Origin: Streptococcus hyovaginalis DSM 12219
GTDB taxonomy: Bacteria > Bacillota > Bacilli > Lactobacillales > Streptococcaceae
Assembly: GCF_000420785.1 (NCBI RefSeq)
Contig: NZ_ATVP01000011.1
Span: 1 to 64,000 of the forward strand
Direction of reading: 5' to 3'
DNA length: 64,000 bases
Part shown: positions 1 to 10,993 of the stretch, in pieces
How positions within the stretch are numbered: the stretch's first letter is position 1
Layout of the letters: each line of letters begins with the position of its first letter
Program-made: the position numbers and the translations under genes
The notes under the pieces: generated by a model
Database searches by the model: none
What the model was told of the DNA's origin: nothing
Seen by the model: the letters and a program-made list of their open reading frames with translations, nothing else

Positions 1-236
1 AGCTCTTGCAGGGTATGAGCCTTTGGATGTGGTGTTAGAGGGCGATGGGAATGGTCTTTCAGCGATTCTTTAGTTCCGTCGAATCGCTTGTTCCAGCGCA
101 TGAGAGAGGCTTTTGAGACCTTGTAGCGTCGACAGATGAAGGCGACAGAGGCACCATTTTGGTAGGTTTTAACCGCGTGGTAACGTGTTTCTAGAGTATG
201 TGGTAAATAGCGAAGATTTTGTGATATACTAGTCAT
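1..236 (-). mobile_element. Insertion-sequence transposase, N-terminal part (runs off the window)
   Basis: Reading the minus strand from an ATG at 236-234 gives about 78 codons that stay open to base 1. The product starts MTSISQNLRYLPHTLETRY and continues with a helix-turn-helix that resembles the N-terminal DNA-binding domain of IS3/IS481-type transposases (KVSKASLMRWNKRF, then a basic proline-rich stretch ending near HRPLTPHPKAHT). The catalytic DDE part would lie outside the window, so family and integrity cannot be judged. A 9-bp inverted repeat (239-247 with 282-290, followed by a T-run) lies directly upstream of the start. The element ends only a short distance before the rpoB promoter. 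The family assignment is inference from the look of the HTH. Confidence 0.6.
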
Positions 237-238
237 GA

Positions 239-295
239 GAAGATTCCTTTTTGATGAGTCGTGGTACTCTTATCATATCAGGGAATCTTCTTTTT
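239..295. repeat. Inverted repeat upstream of the transposase start
   Basis: GAAGATTCC (239-247) pairs with GGAATCTTC (282-290) and is followed on the plus strand by a short T-run. It could insulate the transposase from outside transcription or be part of the IS end. No target-site duplication can be recognised because only one end is visible. Confidence 0.45.
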
Positions 296-360
296 GACTT
301 CTAGAAGTCTCACATCTATTGTAACGCTACAAAACCAGTCACGAAATAGACGGTAAACGA

Positions 361-389
361 TTGAATTTAGATAGGTTCTATGTTATAAT
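361..389 (+). promoter_or_regulatory. rpoB promoter
   Basis: TTGAAT (361-366), a 17-bp spacer and a perfect TATAAT (384-389). It predicts a transcription start near 396 and a leader of about 260 nt before the rpoB start codon. It lies about 60 bp beyond the IS-associated sequence. Confidence 0.75.
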
Positions 390-445
390 ACAACTATCTA
401 TTTGACGTTTAATCACAGTTGAAATCTTGTCCAACTGTGGCATAA

Positions 446-491
446 AGCAGTTAAATCATACTTTAAGGAGTCCGATTTAGCTGCTCTTTTT
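446..491 (+). terminator. Hairpin plus T-run in the rpoBC leader (possible attenuator)
   Basis: A 12-bp stem, AGCAGTTAAATC (446-457) with GATTTAGCTGCT (474-485, one G-U pair), is followed by CTTTTT. It has the form of an intrinsic terminator but sits between the promoter and rpoB, so it may attenuate or process the rpoBC transcript. The remaining leader (492-643) shows no other clear structure. Confidence 0.5.
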
Positions 492-656
492 GTGCCGATT
501 TTTGGTTAATTTTACAGTTTGTAACAAAAACTTAAAGGTTCTGAAAATTGATTGACAGTCAAAAAAGTTAATGAGTTTGATGGTTGACCCTTTCAAACTT
601 AAAGTGATTGCAGAGCTTCTTAGTGGCTCATATCTCATTTAATAAAGGAGTAAGAC

Positions 657-3600
657 TTGGCAGGACATGACGTTCAATACGGGAAACATCGTACCCGTCG
701 TAGTTTTTCAAGAATCAAAGAAGTTCTTGATTTACCTAATTTAATTGAAATTCAAACCGATTCATTTCAAGATTTTTTGGATAACAGTCTCCGTGAAGTA
801 TTTGAAGACGTTCTTCCGATTTCAAATTTTGCAGATACCATGGAGTTGGAATTTGTTGGTTATGAATTGAAAGAACCTAAATACACGCTTGAGGAAGCGC
901 GTGCGCATGATGCTCATTATTCAGTGCCTCTCTTTGTGACTTTCCGTTTGATTAACAAAGAGACTGGTGAAATCAAAACACAAGAGGTCTTCTTTGGAGA
1001 TCTTCCTTACATGACTGAAATGGGAACGTTCATCATCAATGGTGCAGAGCGTATCATCGTTTCTCAGCTCGTTCGTTCACCTGGTGTTTACTTCAATGAC
1101 AAGGTTGATAAAAACGGTAAAGTGGGTTATGGCTCGACAGTGATCCCTAACCGTGGTGCTTGGCTTGAACTTGAAACAGATGCTAAAGACATTGCCCATA
1201 CACGTATCGACCGTACACGTAAGATTCCATTTACGACGCTTGTTCGTGCGCTAGGTTTCTCTGGTGATGATGAAATCATTGATATCTTTGGTGATGGTGA
1301 CCTTGTTCGCAATACTATTGAAAAAGACATTCATAAAAATCCAAATGATTCACGTACAGATGAAGCGCTTAAAGAAATTTATGAGCGCCTTCGTCCGGGT
1401 GAGCCAAAAACAGCTGATTCATCACGTAGTTTATTGACAGCGCGTTTCTTTGATCCACGTCGTTATGATTTAGCTGCTGTTGGTCGCTATAAGATCAATA
1501 AGAAACTTAATGTGAAAACACGTCTTCTTGGACAGACCATTGCTGAGAACTTGATTGATAGTGAAACAGGTGAGATTCTTGTTGAAGCTGGAACAGTTAT
1601 GACACGCGATGTGATTGATTCTATCGCAGAGCATTTGGATGGTGATTTGAACAAATTTGTTTACACACCAAATGATTATGCTGTTGTGACAGAGCCAGTT
1701 TTGCTTCAAAAATTCAAGGTTGTGGCACCAAATGATTCAGACCGTACGGTCACCATTGTTGGTAATGCTAATCCAGATGAGAAGATTCGTGCGCTTACAC
1801 CAGCAGACATCTTAGCGGAAATGTCTTACTTCCTAAACCTTGCAGAAGGTATTGGTAAAGTAGACGATATCGACCACTTGGGGAACCGTCGTATCCGTGC
1901 GGTTGGTGAGCTTCTTGCTAACCAATTCCGTATTGGTCTCGCTCGTATGGAACGTAATGTCCGCGAACGCATGTCTGTTCAAGACAACGATGTTTTAACA
2001 CCACAACAGATCATCAACATTCGTCCGGTTACGGCTGCAATCAAAGAGTTCTTTGGTTCATCACAATTATCACAGTTCATGGATCAACACAATCCGCTTT
2101 CTGAGTTGTCTCACAAACGTCGTTTATCAGCCCTTGGACCTGGTGGCTTGACTCGTGACCGCGCTGGATATGAAGTGCGCGACGTGCATTACACACACTA
2201 TGGCCGTATGTGTCCGATCGAGACGCCTGAGGGACCAAATATCGGTTTGATCAACAACTTGTCTTCATATGGTCACTTGAACAAGTACGGCTTCATCCAA
2301 ACGCCTTACCGTAAAGTAGACCGTGCTACTGGAAAGGTAACCAACGAAATCGTTTGGTTGACGGCTGATGAAGAAGATGAGTACACAGTGGCTCAGGCTA
2401 ATTCAAAACTGAATGAAGACGGTACTTTTGCTGAAGAAATTGTTATGGGTCGTCACCAAGGTGTTAACCAAGAATACCCAGCGCATTTAGCTGATTTCAT
2501 GGATGTTTCACCTAAGCAAGTAGTTGCCGTTGCGACAGCATGTATTCCTTTCTTGGAAAACGACGACTCTAACCGTGCCCTCATGGGTGCCAACATGCAA
2601 CGTCAGGCTGTGCCATTGATCGATCCAAAAGCCCCTTATGTTGGTACTGGTATGGAATATCAAGCGGCTCATGACTCAGGAGCAGCGATTATTGCCCAAC
2701 ATGATGGTAAAGTTGTCTATTCCGATGCTGAAAAAGTAGAAGTTCGCCGCGAAGATGGCTCACTTGACGTTTACCACGTGACCAAATTCCGTCGTTCAAA
2801 CTCTGGTACTGCCTACAACCAACGCACGCTTGTTAAAGTTGGCGATATGGTTGAAAAAGGTGATTTCATCGCTGACGGTCCTTCTATGGAGAACGGTGAA
2901 ATGGCCCTTGGTCAAAACCCGGTTGTTGCTTACATGACATGGGAAGGTTATAACTTTGAGGATGCTGTTATCATGTCTGAACGTCTGGTGAAAGAGGATG
3001 TCTACACATCTGTTCACTTGGAAGAATTCGAATCAGAAACGCGTGACACCAAGTTAGGACCTGAAGAAATTACTCGTGAGATTCCAAACGTCGGTGAAGA
3101 AGCACTTAAAGACCTCGACGAAATGGGTATCATCCGTATCGGTGCTGAGGTTAAAGAAGGCGACATTCTTGTTGGTAAAGTCACACCTAAGGGTGAAAAA
3201 GACCTGTCTGCTGAAGAACGTCTCTTGCACGCTATCTTTGGAGATAAATCACGTGAAGTACGTGATACATCACTTCGTGTTCCTCACGGTGGTGACGGTA
3301 TCGTTCGTGATGTGAAAATCTTTACCCGTGCTAACGGTGATGAATTGCAATCAGGTGTAAACATGCTTGTTCGTGTTTACATCGCACAAAAACGTAAGAT
3401 TAAAGTCGGAGATAAAATGGCCGGTCGTCACGGTAACAAGGGTGTCGTTTCACGGATTGTACCAGTAGAAGACATGCCGTATCTTCCAGACGGAACACCT
3501 GTTGATATCATGCTTAATCCTCTTGGGGTGCCATCTCGTATGAATATCGGTCAGGTTATGGAACTTCACTTGGGTATGGCTGCTCGTAACTTGGGTATCC

Positions 3601-4226
3601 ACATCGCAACGCCAGTCTTTGATGGAGCAACTTCAGAAGATCTCTGGGCTACTGTTGAAGAAGCCGGTATGGATAGCGATGCTAAGACTGTCCTTTATGA
3701 TGGCCGTACTGGTGAACCATTTGATAACCGTGTGTCAGTTGGTGTCATGTACATGATCAAACTTCACCACATGGTTGATGATAAACTTCATGCACGTTCA
3801 GTTGGACCTTACTCACTTGTTACCCAACAACCGCTTGGTGGTAAAGCACAATTCGGTGGACAACGTTTCGGTGAGATGGAGGTTTGGGCTCTTGAAGCTT
3901 ATGGTGCGTCAAATGTCCTTCAAGAAATCTTGACTTACAAGTCAGATGATGTGACTGGTCGTCTCAAAGCTTATGAAGCTATCACAAAGGGTAAACCAAT
4001 TCCAAAACCGGGTGTGCCAGAATCATTCCGCGTTCTTGTCAAAGAATTGCAATCTCTTGGTCTCGACATGCGTGTCCTTGATGATGAAGATACAGAAGTT
4101 GAACTTCGTGATCTTGATGAAGGTGAAGATGATGATGTGATGCACGTCGATGATCTTGAAAAAGCACGTGAAAAACAAGCTAAGGAATCAGCAGAACTAG
4201 CACAAGCTGCAGCTGAAGATAAATAG
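657..4226 (+). CDS. rpoB: DNA-directed RNA polymerase subunit beta
   Basis: Beta subunit of RNA polymerase, which with beta-prime forms the catalytic core. The 1189-residue length is normal for streptococci. The protein shows the conserved run [14 protein letters not shown], the rifampicin-pocket region ([22 protein letters not shown]), the catalytic-site segments [15 protein letters not shown] and [24 protein letters not shown], and an acidic C-terminal tail. The start is TTG at 657, preceded by AAAGGAG at 644-650; there is no competing ATG with a ribosome-binding site. It is first in the rpoB-rpoC operon. The serine and histidine positions of the rifampicin pocket look wild-type, so no resistance change is apparent. 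Confidence 0.98.
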   Translation: MAGHDVQYGKHRTRRSFSRIKEVLDLPNLIEIQTDSFQDFLDNSLREVFEDVLPISNFADTMELEFVGYELKEPKYTLEEARAHDAHYSVPLFVTFRLINKETGEIKTQEVFFGDLPYMTEMGTFIINGAERIIVSQLVRSPGVYFNDKVDKNGKVGYGSTVIPNRGAWLELETDAKDIAHTRIDRTRKIPFTTLVRALGFSGDDEIIDIFGDGDLVRNTIEKDIHKNPNDSRTDEALKEIYERLRPGEPKTADSSRSLLTARFFDPRRYDLAAVGRYKINKKLNVKTRLLGQTIAENLIDSETGEILVEAGTVMTRDVIDSIAEHLDGDLNKFVYTPNDYAVVTEPVLLQKFKVVAPNDSDRTVTIVGNANPDEKIRALTPADILAEMSYFLNLAEGIGKVDDIDHLGNRRIRAVGELLANQFRIGLARMERNVRERMSVQDNDVLTPQQIINIRPVTAAIKEFFGSSQLSQFMDQHNPLSELSHKRRLSALGPGGLTRDRAGYEVRDVHYTHYGRMCPIETPEGPNIGLINNLSSYGHLNKYGFIQTPYRKVDRATGKVTNEIVWLTADEEDEYTVAQANSKLNEDGTFAEEIVMGRHQGVNQEYPAHLADFMDVSPKQVVAVATACIPFLENDDSNRALMGANMQRQAVPLIDPKAPYVGTGMEYQAAHDSGAAIIAQHDGKVVYSDAEKVEVRREDGSLDVYHVTKFRRSNSGTAYNQRTLVKVGDMVEKGDFIADGPSMENGEMALGQNPVVAYMTWEGYNFEDAVIMSERLVKEDVYTSVHLEEFESETRDTKLGPEEITREIPNVGEEALKDLDEMGIIRIGAEVKEGDILVGKVTPKGEKDLSAEERLLHAIFGDKSREVRDTSLRVPHGGDGIVRDVKIFTRANGDELQSGVNMLVRVYIAQKRKIKVGDKMAGRHGNKGVVSRIVPVEDMPYLPDGTPVDIMLNPLGVPSRMNIGQVMELHLGMAARNLGIHIATPVFDGATSEDLWATVEEAGMDSDAKTVLYDGRTGEPFDNRVSVGVMYMIKLHHMVDDKLHARSVGPYSLVTQQPLGGKAQFGGQRFGEMEVWALEAYGASNVLQEILTYKSDDVTGRLKAYEAITKGKPIPKPGVPESFRVLVKELQSLGLDMRVLDDEDTEVELRDLDEGEDDDVMHVDDLEKAREKQAKESAELAQAAAEDK

Positions 4227-4244
4227 TAAAAGTTGAAACAAAAG

Positions 4245-4271
4245 GTTAGTTTTTTAATAGATAAAACTAAC
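4245..4271 (+). other. Intercistronic hairpin between rpoB and rpoC
   Basis: GTTAGTTTT (4245-4253) pairs with AAAACTAAC (4263-4271) in the 122-nt rpoB-rpoC spacer. No T-run follows, so it is more likely an mRNA stability or processing element than a terminator. Confidence 0.45.
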
Positions 4272-4348
4272 AGGCTGTTACAAGGTCAGGTAGTGGGTTT
4301 CCATTACCTTTGACTGCGTAATATTGATAATGAAGAAAGGTACTATTA

Positions 4349-7300
4349 GTGGTTGACGTAAATCGTTTTAAAAGTATGCAAATCACATTAGCCTCACCTA
4401 GTAAGGTCCGTTCATGGTCTTACGGTGAAGTTAAAAAGCCTGAAACAATCAACTATCGTACATTAAAACCAGAACGTGAAGGACTTTTCGATGAAGTCAT
4501 CTTTGGTCCAACAAAAGACTGGGAATGTGCGTGTGGTAAATACAAACGTATCCGTTATAAAGGTATTGTCTGTGACCGTTGTGGGGTCGAAGTAACGCGT
4601 GCCAAAGTTCGTCGTGAACGTATGGGTCACATCGAATTGAAAGCTCCTGTATCACATATCTGGTATTTCAAAGGGATTCCATCTCGTATGGGTCTTGCTC
4701 TTGATATGAGTCCTCGAGCTCTTGAAGAAGTTATCTACTTCGCTGCTTACGTGGTTATTGATCCTATGGATACACCGCTTGAAGCAAAATCACTTTTGAC
4801 AGAACGTGAATATCGTGAAAAACTCCAAGAGTATGGTTATGGTTCATTTGTGGCCAAAATGGGTGCTGAAGCTATTCAAGACCTTCTTAAACGTGTGGAC
4901 TTGGAAGCTGAAATTGCTGAACTTAAGGAAGAGTTAAAAACGGCTTCTGGACAAAAACGTGTCAAAGCTGTGCGTCGCTTGGACGTTCTTGATGCTTTCT
5001 ACAAGTCTGGTAATAAACCAGAGTGGATGGTTCTTAACATCCTTCCAGTTATTCCACCAGATCTTCGTCCGATGGTTCAATTGGATGGTGGTCGTTTTGC
5101 GGCATCTGATCTTAATGATCTCTACCGTCGTGTTATCAACCGTAATAACCGTTTAGCACGTCTTTTAGAACTTAACGCTCCTGGTATCATCGTTCAAAAT
5201 GAAAAACGTATGCTCCAAGAAGCCGTTGATGCTTTGATTGACAACGGTCGTCGTGGCCGTCCAATCACAGGTCCTGGTGGTCGTCCATTGAAATCTTTGA
5301 GTCATATGCTTAAAGGTAAACAAGGTCGTTTCCGTCAAAACTTGCTTGGTAAACGTGTAGATTTCTCTGGTCGTTCCGTTATCGCTGTCGGTCCTACTCT
5401 AAAAATGTACCAATGTGGTGTACCACGTGAAATGGCTATTGAGCTCTTCAAACCATTCGTTATGCGTGAAATTGTTGCTCGCGAATACGCTGGTAACGTT
5501 AAAGCTGCTAAACGTATGGTTGAACGTGGTGACGAACGTATTTGGGATATTCTTGAAGAAGTCATCAAAGAACACCCAGTTCTTCTTAACCGCGCACCTA
5601 CCCTTCACCGTTTGGGTATCCAAGCCTTTGAACCAGTTCTTATTGATGGTAAAGCTCTTCGTCTTCACCCACTTGTGTGTGAAGCCTACAATGCCGACTT
5701 TGACGGTGACCAAATGGCCATCCACGTGCCCCTTTCTGAGGAAGCACAAGCAGAAGCTCGTCTTTTGATGCTTGCGGCTGAACACATCCTTAATCCTAAA
5801 GATGGTAAACCTGTTGTTACACCATCACAGGATATGGTTTTGGGTAACTACTACCTAACCATGGAAGATGCTGGTCGTGAGGGTGAAGGTATGGTCTTTA
5901 AGGACCGTGATGAAGCTGTTATGGCTTATCAAAATGGCTATGTTCATTTGCATTCACGTGTCGGTATCGCTGTTGACAGCATGCCAAATAAACCTTGGAA
6001 AGAAAACCAACTTCACAAAATCATGGTGACAACTGTTGGTAAAATCCTCTTTAATGATGTGATTCCAACTGAGATCCCATATCTTCAAGAGCCGAACAAC
6101 GCTAACTTGACAGATGGTACCCCAGATAAATACTTCTTGGAGCCAGGTCAAGATATTCAACCTGTTATTGACTCTCTTGAATTGAATGCACCATTCAAGA
6201 AGAAAAATCTTGGTAACATCATCGCGGAAACTTTCAAACGTCTTCGTACAACTGAAACATCAGCCTTTCTTGATCGTTTGAAAGACCTCGGTTACTATCA
6301 TTCAACACTTGCTGGTTTGACAGTGGGTATTGCTGATATCCCTGTTATTGATAACAAGGCTGAGATTATTGATGCGGCTCACCACCGTGTTGAAGACATT
6401 AACAAAGCCTTCCGCCGTGGTCTTATGACTGAAGATGACCGTTATGTAGCTGTTACAACGACATGGCGTGAAGCTAAAGAAGCGCTTGAAAAACGCTTGA
6501 TTGAAACACAAGATCCTAAGAACCCGATCGTTATGATGATGGACTCAGGAGCTCGTGGTAACATCTCTAACTTCTCTCAACTTGCCGGTATGCGTGGTTT
6601 GATGGCTGCTCCTAATGGACGCATCATGGAACTTCCGATCTTGTCTAACTTCCGTGAAGGTTTGACCGTTTTGGAAATGTTCTTCTCAACTCACGGTGCG
6701 CGTAAAGGTATGACCGATACAGCTCTTAAAACGGCCGACTCAGGATACCTTACTCGTCGTTTGGTTGACGTTGCCCAAGATGTTATCATCCGTGAGGATG
6801 ACTGTGGCACAGACCGTGGCTTGACAATTACAGCTATCACAGACGGTAAAGAAGTGACGGAAACACTTGAAGAGCGACTTCAAGGCCGTTACACTAAGAA
6901 ATCTGTCAAGAATCCAATCACTGGCGAAACTATCGTCGGTCCTAATAAATTGATTACAGAAGATAAGGCTACTGAAATTGTTAACGCTGGTGTTGAAGAA
7001 GTAACGATTCGCTCTGTCTTTACATGTAACACTCGCCATGGTGTCTGCCGCCATTGTTATGGTATCAACTTGGCGACTGGTGATGCGGTTGAAGTTGGTG
7101 AAGCAGTCGGTACCATTGCTGCCCAATCTATCGGGGAGCCTGGTACTCAGCTTACTATGCGTACCTTCCACACCGGTGGCGTAGCCTCAAATACCGATAT
7201 CACTCAGGGTCTTCCTCGTATCCAAGAGATCTTTGAAGCACGTAACCCTAAAGGGGAAGCCGTGATTACAGAGGTTAAAGGTACGGTTATTAGCATCGAA

Positions 7301-7981
7301 GAAGACGCATCAACGCGTACTAAGAAAGTCTTTGTTCAAGGTAAGACTGGTATGGGTGAATATGTGGTTCCATTTACAGCCCGTATGAAGGTCGAAGTGG
7401 GTGATGAAATCGCTCGTGGTGCAGCTCTTACCGAAGGGTCAATCCAACCCAAGCGTCTCCTTGAGGTCCGTGACACCCTTTCTGTGGAAACTTACCTGCT
7501 TGCTGAAGTGCAAAAAGTTTATCGTAGCCAAGGGGTAGAAATTGGTGACAAACACATCGAAGTTATGGTTCGTCAAATGCTTCGTAAGGTTCGTGTTATG
7601 GATCCAGGTGATACAGATCTTCTTCCAGGAACATTAATGGATATTGCTGATTTCACAGATGCTAATAAAGAAATTGTTATCTCTGGTGGTATTCCTGCGA
7701 CATCTCGTCCAGTGCTTATGGGGATCACAAAAGCTTCCCTTGAAACCAACTCATTCCTATCTGCGGCTTCCTTCCAGGAAACAACGCGTGTCCTTACAGA
7801 TGCTGCTATCCGTGGTAAGAAAGATCATCTTCTTGGACTTAAGGAAAATGTTATCATCGGTAAGATCATTCCAGCTGGTACTGGTATGGCTCGCTACCGT
7901 AACATTGAACCACAGTCTGTTAATGAGGTGGAAATCATTGAAGAAGTTCCTGTTTCAGAAGAAGCAACTGTTACAGAATAA
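4349..7981 (+). CDS. rpoC: DNA-directed RNA polymerase subunit beta-prime
   Basis: Largest subunit of RNA polymerase, carrying the Mg-binding active site [10 protein letters not shown] (from about residue 448). The N-terminal zinc site has Cys60, Cys62, Cys75 and Cys78, and the second zinc site appears near [13 protein letters not shown]. The bridge and trigger region includes [17 protein letters not shown]. Length is 1210 aa, normal for streptococci. The start codon is GTG at 4349 with GAAGAAAGG upstream. Second gene of the rpoBC operon, ending at a strong terminator. Confidence 0.98.
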   Translation: MVDVNRFKSMQITLASPSKVRSWSYGEVKKPETINYRTLKPEREGLFDEVIFGPTKDWECACGKYKRIRYKGIVCDRCGVEVTRAKVRRERMGHIELKAPVSHIWYFKGIPSRMGLALDMSPRALEEVIYFAAYVVIDPMDTPLEAKSLLTEREYREKLQEYGYGSFVAKMGAEAIQDLLKRVDLEAEIAELKEELKTASGQKRVKAVRRLDVLDAFYKSGNKPEWMVLNILPVIPPDLRPMVQLDGGRFAASDLNDLYRRVINRNNRLARLLELNAPGIIVQNEKRMLQEAVDALIDNGRRGRPITGPGGRPLKSLSHMLKGKQGRFRQNLLGKRVDFSGRSVIAVGPTLKMYQCGVPREMAIELFKPFVMREIVAREYAGNVKAAKRMVERGDERIWDILEEVIKEHPVLLNRAPTLHRLGIQAFEPVLIDGKALRLHPLVCEAYNADFDGDQMAIHVPLSEEAQAEARLLMLAAEHILNPKDGKPVVTPSQDMVLGNYYLTMEDAGREGEGMVFKDRDEAVMAYQNGYVHLHSRVGIAVDSMPNKPWKENQLHKIMVTTVGKILFNDVIPTEIPYLQEPNNANLTDGTPDKYFLEPGQDIQPVIDSLELNAPFKKKNLGNIIAETFKRLRTTETSAFLDRLKDLGYYHSTLAGLTVGIADIPVIDNKAEIIDAAHHRVEDINKAFRRGLMTEDDRYVAVTTTWREAKEALEKRLIETQDPKNPIVMMMDSGARGNISNFSQLAGMRGLMAAPNGRIMELPILSNFREGLTVLEMFFSTHGARKGMTDTALKTADSGYLTRRLVDVAQDVIIREDDCGTDRGLTITAITDGKEVTETLEERLQGRYTKKSVKNPITGETIVGPNKLITEDKATEIVNAGVEEVTIRSVFTCNTRHGVCRHCYGINLATGDAVEVGEAVGTIAAQSIGEPGTQLTMRTFHTGGVASNTDITQGLPRIQEIFEARNPKGEAVITEVKGTVISIEEDASTRTKKVFVQGKTGMGEYVVPFTARMKVEVGDEIARGAALTEGSIQPKRLLEVRDTLSVETYLLAEVQKVYRSQGVEIGDKHIEVMVRQMLRKVRVMDPGDTDLLPGTLMDIADFTDANKEIVISGGIPATSRPVLMGITKASLETNSFLSAASFQETTRVLTDAAIRGKKDHLLGLKENVIIGKIIPAGTGMARYRNIEPQSVNEVEIIEEVPVSEEATVTE

Positions 7982-7986
7982 TACAA

Positions 7987-8015
7987 AATCGAAAGTTTCG
8001 GCTTTCGATTTTTTT
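7987..8015 (+). terminator. rpoBC terminator
   Basis: AATCGAAAG (7987-7995) pairs with CTTTCGATT (8002-8010), six-base loop, then a run of T. Confidence 0.9.
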
Positions 8016-8296
8016 GTGTTTACTTGTGTATCTTTGTACAAGCAAATTATTATCTAATTTAGATGTAATCTTATATAATAGACGTCACTAGAGAAAGGCA
8101 AGTCGTTTGCTTATCTACTAATAAGACGATATTTAGAAAGGAAAAGGGTGATCCATAGGTTTTCGGATTCCTTGCTTATAATCGTTTGAAAAAGAAATAA
8201 GAATGATGTGCTTATGATTTAAGATATTCTTAATTTTTATTCAAGCGAAGGATAAGAATGGTTTTTCACAATTAAAGCTGTGCCCCAAGTAATTAT
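8016..8296 (+). other. Intergenic region upstream of the DUF1033 gene
   Basis: About 280 bp without a gene. It holds a good -10 (TATAAT, 8074-8079) but no convincing -35. A leader of roughly 200 nt would then precede the gene. I see no riboswitch-like pairing. Confidence 0.4.
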
Positions 8297-8677
8297 ATGG
8301 CTTATCAAGTAATAAAGATGTATGGTGATTTTGAGCCATGGTGGTTTTTAGAAAACTGGAAAGATGACATTGTCGCTGTTAGAGAATTTCAGAACTATGA
8401 TGATGCGCTGCTCTATTATCAAGAAGAGTGGCAAGATCTCCGAGAGCAGTTTCCAAAGATTAATAGTAAACCCAATTTGATGTCAGCCTTTTGGCGGACG
8501 GACGATATGCGCTGGTGCGAAGAGTGTGACGAAGACTTGCAACAATACCACTCTTTAATGATGCTAAGTAATTGGCAGGAATTACCAGAAACTCTAAATA
8601 GCCTAGATTATAATCAAACCAATGCTCAAGGCATTCATCCGGCATGCTCTATAAATAAACACAATAGCTTGTCCTAA
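8297..8677 (+). CDS. DUF1033 family protein
   Basis: A 126-aa soluble, acidic, tryptophan-rich protein (opening MAYQVIKMYGDFEPWWFLEN, later WRTDDMRWCEECDEDLQQYH). It matches the small DUF1033 family commonly found between rpoC and the comG operon in streptococci. No catalytic motif or membrane segment is visible and its role is unknown. It has its own terminator, so it is separate from comG. No strong Shine-Dalgarno is seen in front of the ATG (CCCCAAGTAATTAT), so initiation is somewhat uncertain, although the opening residues fit the family. Confidence 0.8.
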   Translation: MAYQVIKMYGDFEPWWFLENWKDDIVAVREFQNYDDALLYYQEEWQDLREQFPKINSKPNLMSAFWRTDDMRWCEECDEDLQQYHSLMMLSNWQELPETLNSLDYNQTNAQGIHPACSINKHNSLS

Positions 8678-8686
8678 AATAAAGGG

Positions 8687-8732
8687 CACCTCAAATGTTA
8701 GTCACAAAAGCTAACGTTTGGGGTGTTTTTTT
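8687..8732 (+). terminator. Terminator after the DUF1033 gene
   Basis: A 15-bp stem, 8687-8701 with 8711-8725 (two G-U pairs), followed by eight T. It isolates the cin-box promoter of comGA from upstream transcription. Confidence 0.88.
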
Positions 8733-8763
8733 AGTTTATGACTGATTTTAGGGCTAATGATGT

Positions 8764-8778
8764 TTCCTTTTTCGAATA
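8764..8778 (+). promoter_or_regulatory. cin-box (SigX/ComX promoter) of the comG operon
   Basis: TTCCTTTTTCGAATA with core TTCGAATA at 8771-8778, one base from the streptococcal cin-box TACGAATA, preceded by a T-rich stretch. The core ends 18 nt before the comGA ATG. The run TTTTTCGAATAGATAG is repeated exactly in front of ssbB at 20701, which supports the call. Competence-specific transcription by the alternative sigma factor SigX is inferred. Confidence 0.8.
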
Positions 8779-8796
8779 GATAGATAAGGAGGTCTT

Positions 8797-9750
8797 ATGG
8801 TACAAGATTTAGCACGCTTATTAATACATGAAGCAAAAAAGGAAAATGCTCAGGATATTTATATCATTCCTCGTAAGGAGGATTATGATGTTTTTATGCG
8901 TATCGGCGATGATAGGAGATTTATTGAGACATATGGCTTTGATCGGATGGTTAATCTTATTAGTCACTTTAAATTTGTGGCAGGAATGACAGTTGGTGAG
9001 AAACGGCGTAGTCAGTTAGGATCCTGTGATTATGAACTAGATGATGGTCAGATTGTCTCTTTACGCTTATCAACGGTTGGTGATTATCGTGGGCGCGAAA
9101 GTCTTGTTATCCGTCTCTTGCATGATGGGCGCCAAGATCTCCATTATTGGTTTGATGGCATGCGAGACATTATGGATGCGGTCCGTTCAAGGGGGCTATA
9201 TCTTTTTTCGGGGCCAACTGGGAGTGGTAAAACGACTCTCATGTACCAATTGTTAAAAGAAAAGTTTTCTGGCCAGCAGATCATTTCCATTGAAGATCCT
9301 GTTGAGATTAAGGATGAAGCGATTTTACAGCTGCAGTTAAATGAAAGCATTGACATGACTTATGACAGCTTAATCAAGCTTTCATTGAGACATCGTCCGG
9401 ATGTTTTGGTTATTGGGGAAATTCGGGATCGCGAAACTGCTAGGGCGGCCATTCGTGCCAGTCTGACAGGCGCTACTGTTTTCTCGACTATTCATGCCAA
9501 AAGCATATCAGGTGTTTATAGCCGTCTTTTAGAACTAGGAGTATCCCAAGATGAGTTAGCGCATAGCTTATCGGGAATTTGTTACCAGCGTTTAATCGGA
9601 GGAGGTGGATTGATCGATGTGGCAACCAAAGATTTCCAAGACCACAAGCCCGGAAAATGGAATCAAGCCTTGGAAGACCTTTTTAAAGCGGGACATCTTA
9701 GCAGGGAGCAGGTCCAGACCGAGAGGATTGTCTATTCACAAGCAGGTTAA
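8797..9750 (+). CDS. comGA: Competence type IV pilus assembly ATPase ComGA
   Basis: Secretion ATPase of the GspE/PilB class that powers assembly of the transformation pilus at the inner face of the membrane. It shows the Walker A motif GPTGSGKTT, the Asp-box region SIEDPVE and the segment RHRPDVLVIGEIRDRETA. Length is 317 aa, as usual for streptococcal ComGA/ComYA. AAGGAGG (8786-8792) precedes the ATG. First gene of comGA-GG under the cin-box. Its 3' end overlaps the reading frame of comGB. Confidence 0.95.
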   Translation: MVQDLARLLIHEAKKENAQDIYIIPRKEDYDVFMRIGDDRRFIETYGFDRMVNLISHFKFVAGMTVGEKRRSQLGSCDYELDDGQIVSLRLSTVGDYRGRESLVIRLLHDGRQDLHYWFDGMRDIMDAVRSRGLYLFSGPTGSGKTTLMYQLLKEKFSGQQIISIEDPVEIKDEAILQLQLNESIDMTYDSLIKLSLRHRPDVLVIGEIRDRETARAAIRASLTGATVFSTIHAKSISGVYSRLLELGVSQDELAHSLSGICYQRLIGGGGLIDVATKDFQDHKPGKWNQALEDLFKAGHLSREQVQTERIVYSQAG

Positions 9751-10702
9751 GTTGATTCAGCTTTTTTCGACCTTACTTGGTTCAGGTTTTAACTTGCCAG
9801 AGACCGTAGACTTTTTGGAGAGAAGTCGCTTGGTACCCAAGCAGCAGGTATCTATCATGAAAGAGACCCTCTTAGAGGGTTTTGGCTTGCCGATCTTAAT
9901 GAAACAACTTGGTTTTTCGGATACCGTGGTGACCCAGTTGGCTTTGGCTGAGGTCCATGGCAATCAATTGCGCAGTTTGCAAAAGATTATGTCCTACTTA
10001 AAACAAGTCAGGCAGGTCAAGCGAAAACTGGCTGAGGTAATGACATATCCCATCGTCTTATTGAGCTTTCTTGTGCTTATTGTCATGGGCTTGAAAAATT
10101 ACTTGCTTCCCCAGCTTGAAGAGCAAAATATGGCAACGCGTTTGTTAGAGCATTTTCCTCAAATCTTCTTAGGAGGGATCTTTGCTGGTCTTATCATGGT
10201 AGGCATAGCTTACGGTCTAGCATCCAAGATGTCTTCGCTAGGCTTAGCGGCATTACTGTCTAGATTGCCATTTGTTGGTGGCTTGGTTCAGCTCTATCTG
10301 ACCGCTTTTTATGCGCGTGAGTGGGGAAACCTTCTTGGGCAAGGCGTGGAAATGACAAATCTTGTACAACTCATGCAAAAGCAAGAATCACGCCTCTTTA
10401 GAGAGCTTGGTCACGATATGGAAGAAGCGTTTATCGCGGGGCAATCTTTCCATGAGAAGGTTATGGCTTACCCTTTCTTTTTAAAGGAGTTGAGCTTGAT
10501 TATTGAGTATGGTCACGCCAAGGGACATCTGGGTCAGGAGTTAGATATCTTTTCTGAGGAGTTGTGGGAGCGATTCTTTAAGCGTCTCAATAGAGCCACT
10601 CAGTTTGTGCAACCCCTTGTCTTTATATTGGTTGCTCTCATGATTGTCATGATTTATGCAGCCATGCTACTACCGATGTATCAATCTATGGAGGTTATGT
10701 AA
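9617..10702 (+). CDS. comGB: Competence pilus inner-membrane platform protein ComGB
   Basis: Polytopic membrane platform (GspF/PilC family) on which the pseudopilus is built. The family match begins near HKQVKLIQLFSTLLGSGFN; three hydrophobic segments are visible (near YPIVLLSFLVLIVMG, FLGGIFAGLIMVGIAYG and FVQPLVFILVALMIVMIYAA). The ATG at 9617 follows GGAGGAGG but overlaps comGA by 134 nt. The true start could be a later TTG (9728 or 9752), since the residues before about position 24 are unlike the family. The stop directly abuts the comGC ATG, indicating translational coupling. Confidence 0.9.
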   Translation: MWQPKISKTTSPENGIKPWKTFLKRDILAGSRSRPRGLSIHKQVKLIQLFSTLLGSGFNLPETVDFLERSRLVPKQQVSIMKETLLEGFGLPILMKQLGFSDTVVTQLALAEVHGNQLRSLQKIMSYLKQVRQVKRKLAEVMTYPIVLLSFLVLIVMGLKNYLLPQLEEQNMATRLLEHFPQIFLGGIFAGLIMVGIAYGLASKMSSLGLAALLSRLPFVGGLVQLYLTAFYAREWGNLLGQGVEMTNLVQLMQKQESRLFRELGHDMEEAFIAGQSFHEKVMAYPFFLKELSLIIEYGHAKGHLGQELDIFSEELWERFFKRLNRATQFVQPLVFILVALMIVMIYAAMLLPMYQSMEVM

Positions 10703-10993
10703 ATGAAAGAAAATTATAGAAAAATGAAGAAGAAAACTGTGAAAGCTTTCACTCTTGTGGAGATGCTTATAGTTTTACTTATCATCAGTGTTTTGATGCT
10801 CTTGTTTGTGCCTAATTTGAGCAAGCAAAAAGCTGCTGTAGATGAAAAAGGAAAGGCAGCAGTGGTTAAAGTGGTAGAAAGTCAGATGGAACTCTACGAA
10901 ATGAATCACGACACTAAGCCAAACCTCAATCAGTTGGTTTCAGAAGGGTACATCACGCAAAAACAAGCAGACACTTATGGCAAAGCTAAGTAA
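10703..10993 (+). CDS. comGC: Major competence pseudopilin ComGC
   Basis: Major subunit of the transformation pilus. It carries a class III prepilin signal: a short basic leader, then KAFTLVEMLIVLLIISVLML with the Phe and Glu expected around the ComC/PilD cleavage site. Length 96 aa is typical. The ATG at 10703 has GGAGG at 10689-10693; the internal ATG at 10724 lacks a ribosome-binding site. Its last 17 nt overlap comGD. Confidence 0.95.
   Translation: MKENYRKMKKKTVKAFTLVEMLIVLLIISVLMLLFVPNLSKQKAAVDEKGKAAVVKVVESQMELYEMNHDTKPNLNQLVSEGYITQKQADTYGKAK

Noticed and set aside
5399..5785. Overlapping frames on both strands inside rpoC
   Set aside because: These are by-products of rpoC codon bias; no start signals and no family resemblance.
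6740..7171. 143-codon minus-strand frame opposite rpoC
   Set aside because: Antisense to a conserved gene, no ribosome-binding site, composition mirrors the rpoC codons.
8041..8296. Riboswitch or structured leader before the DUF1033 gene
   Set aside because: No consistent pairing or known riboswitch core could be recognised.
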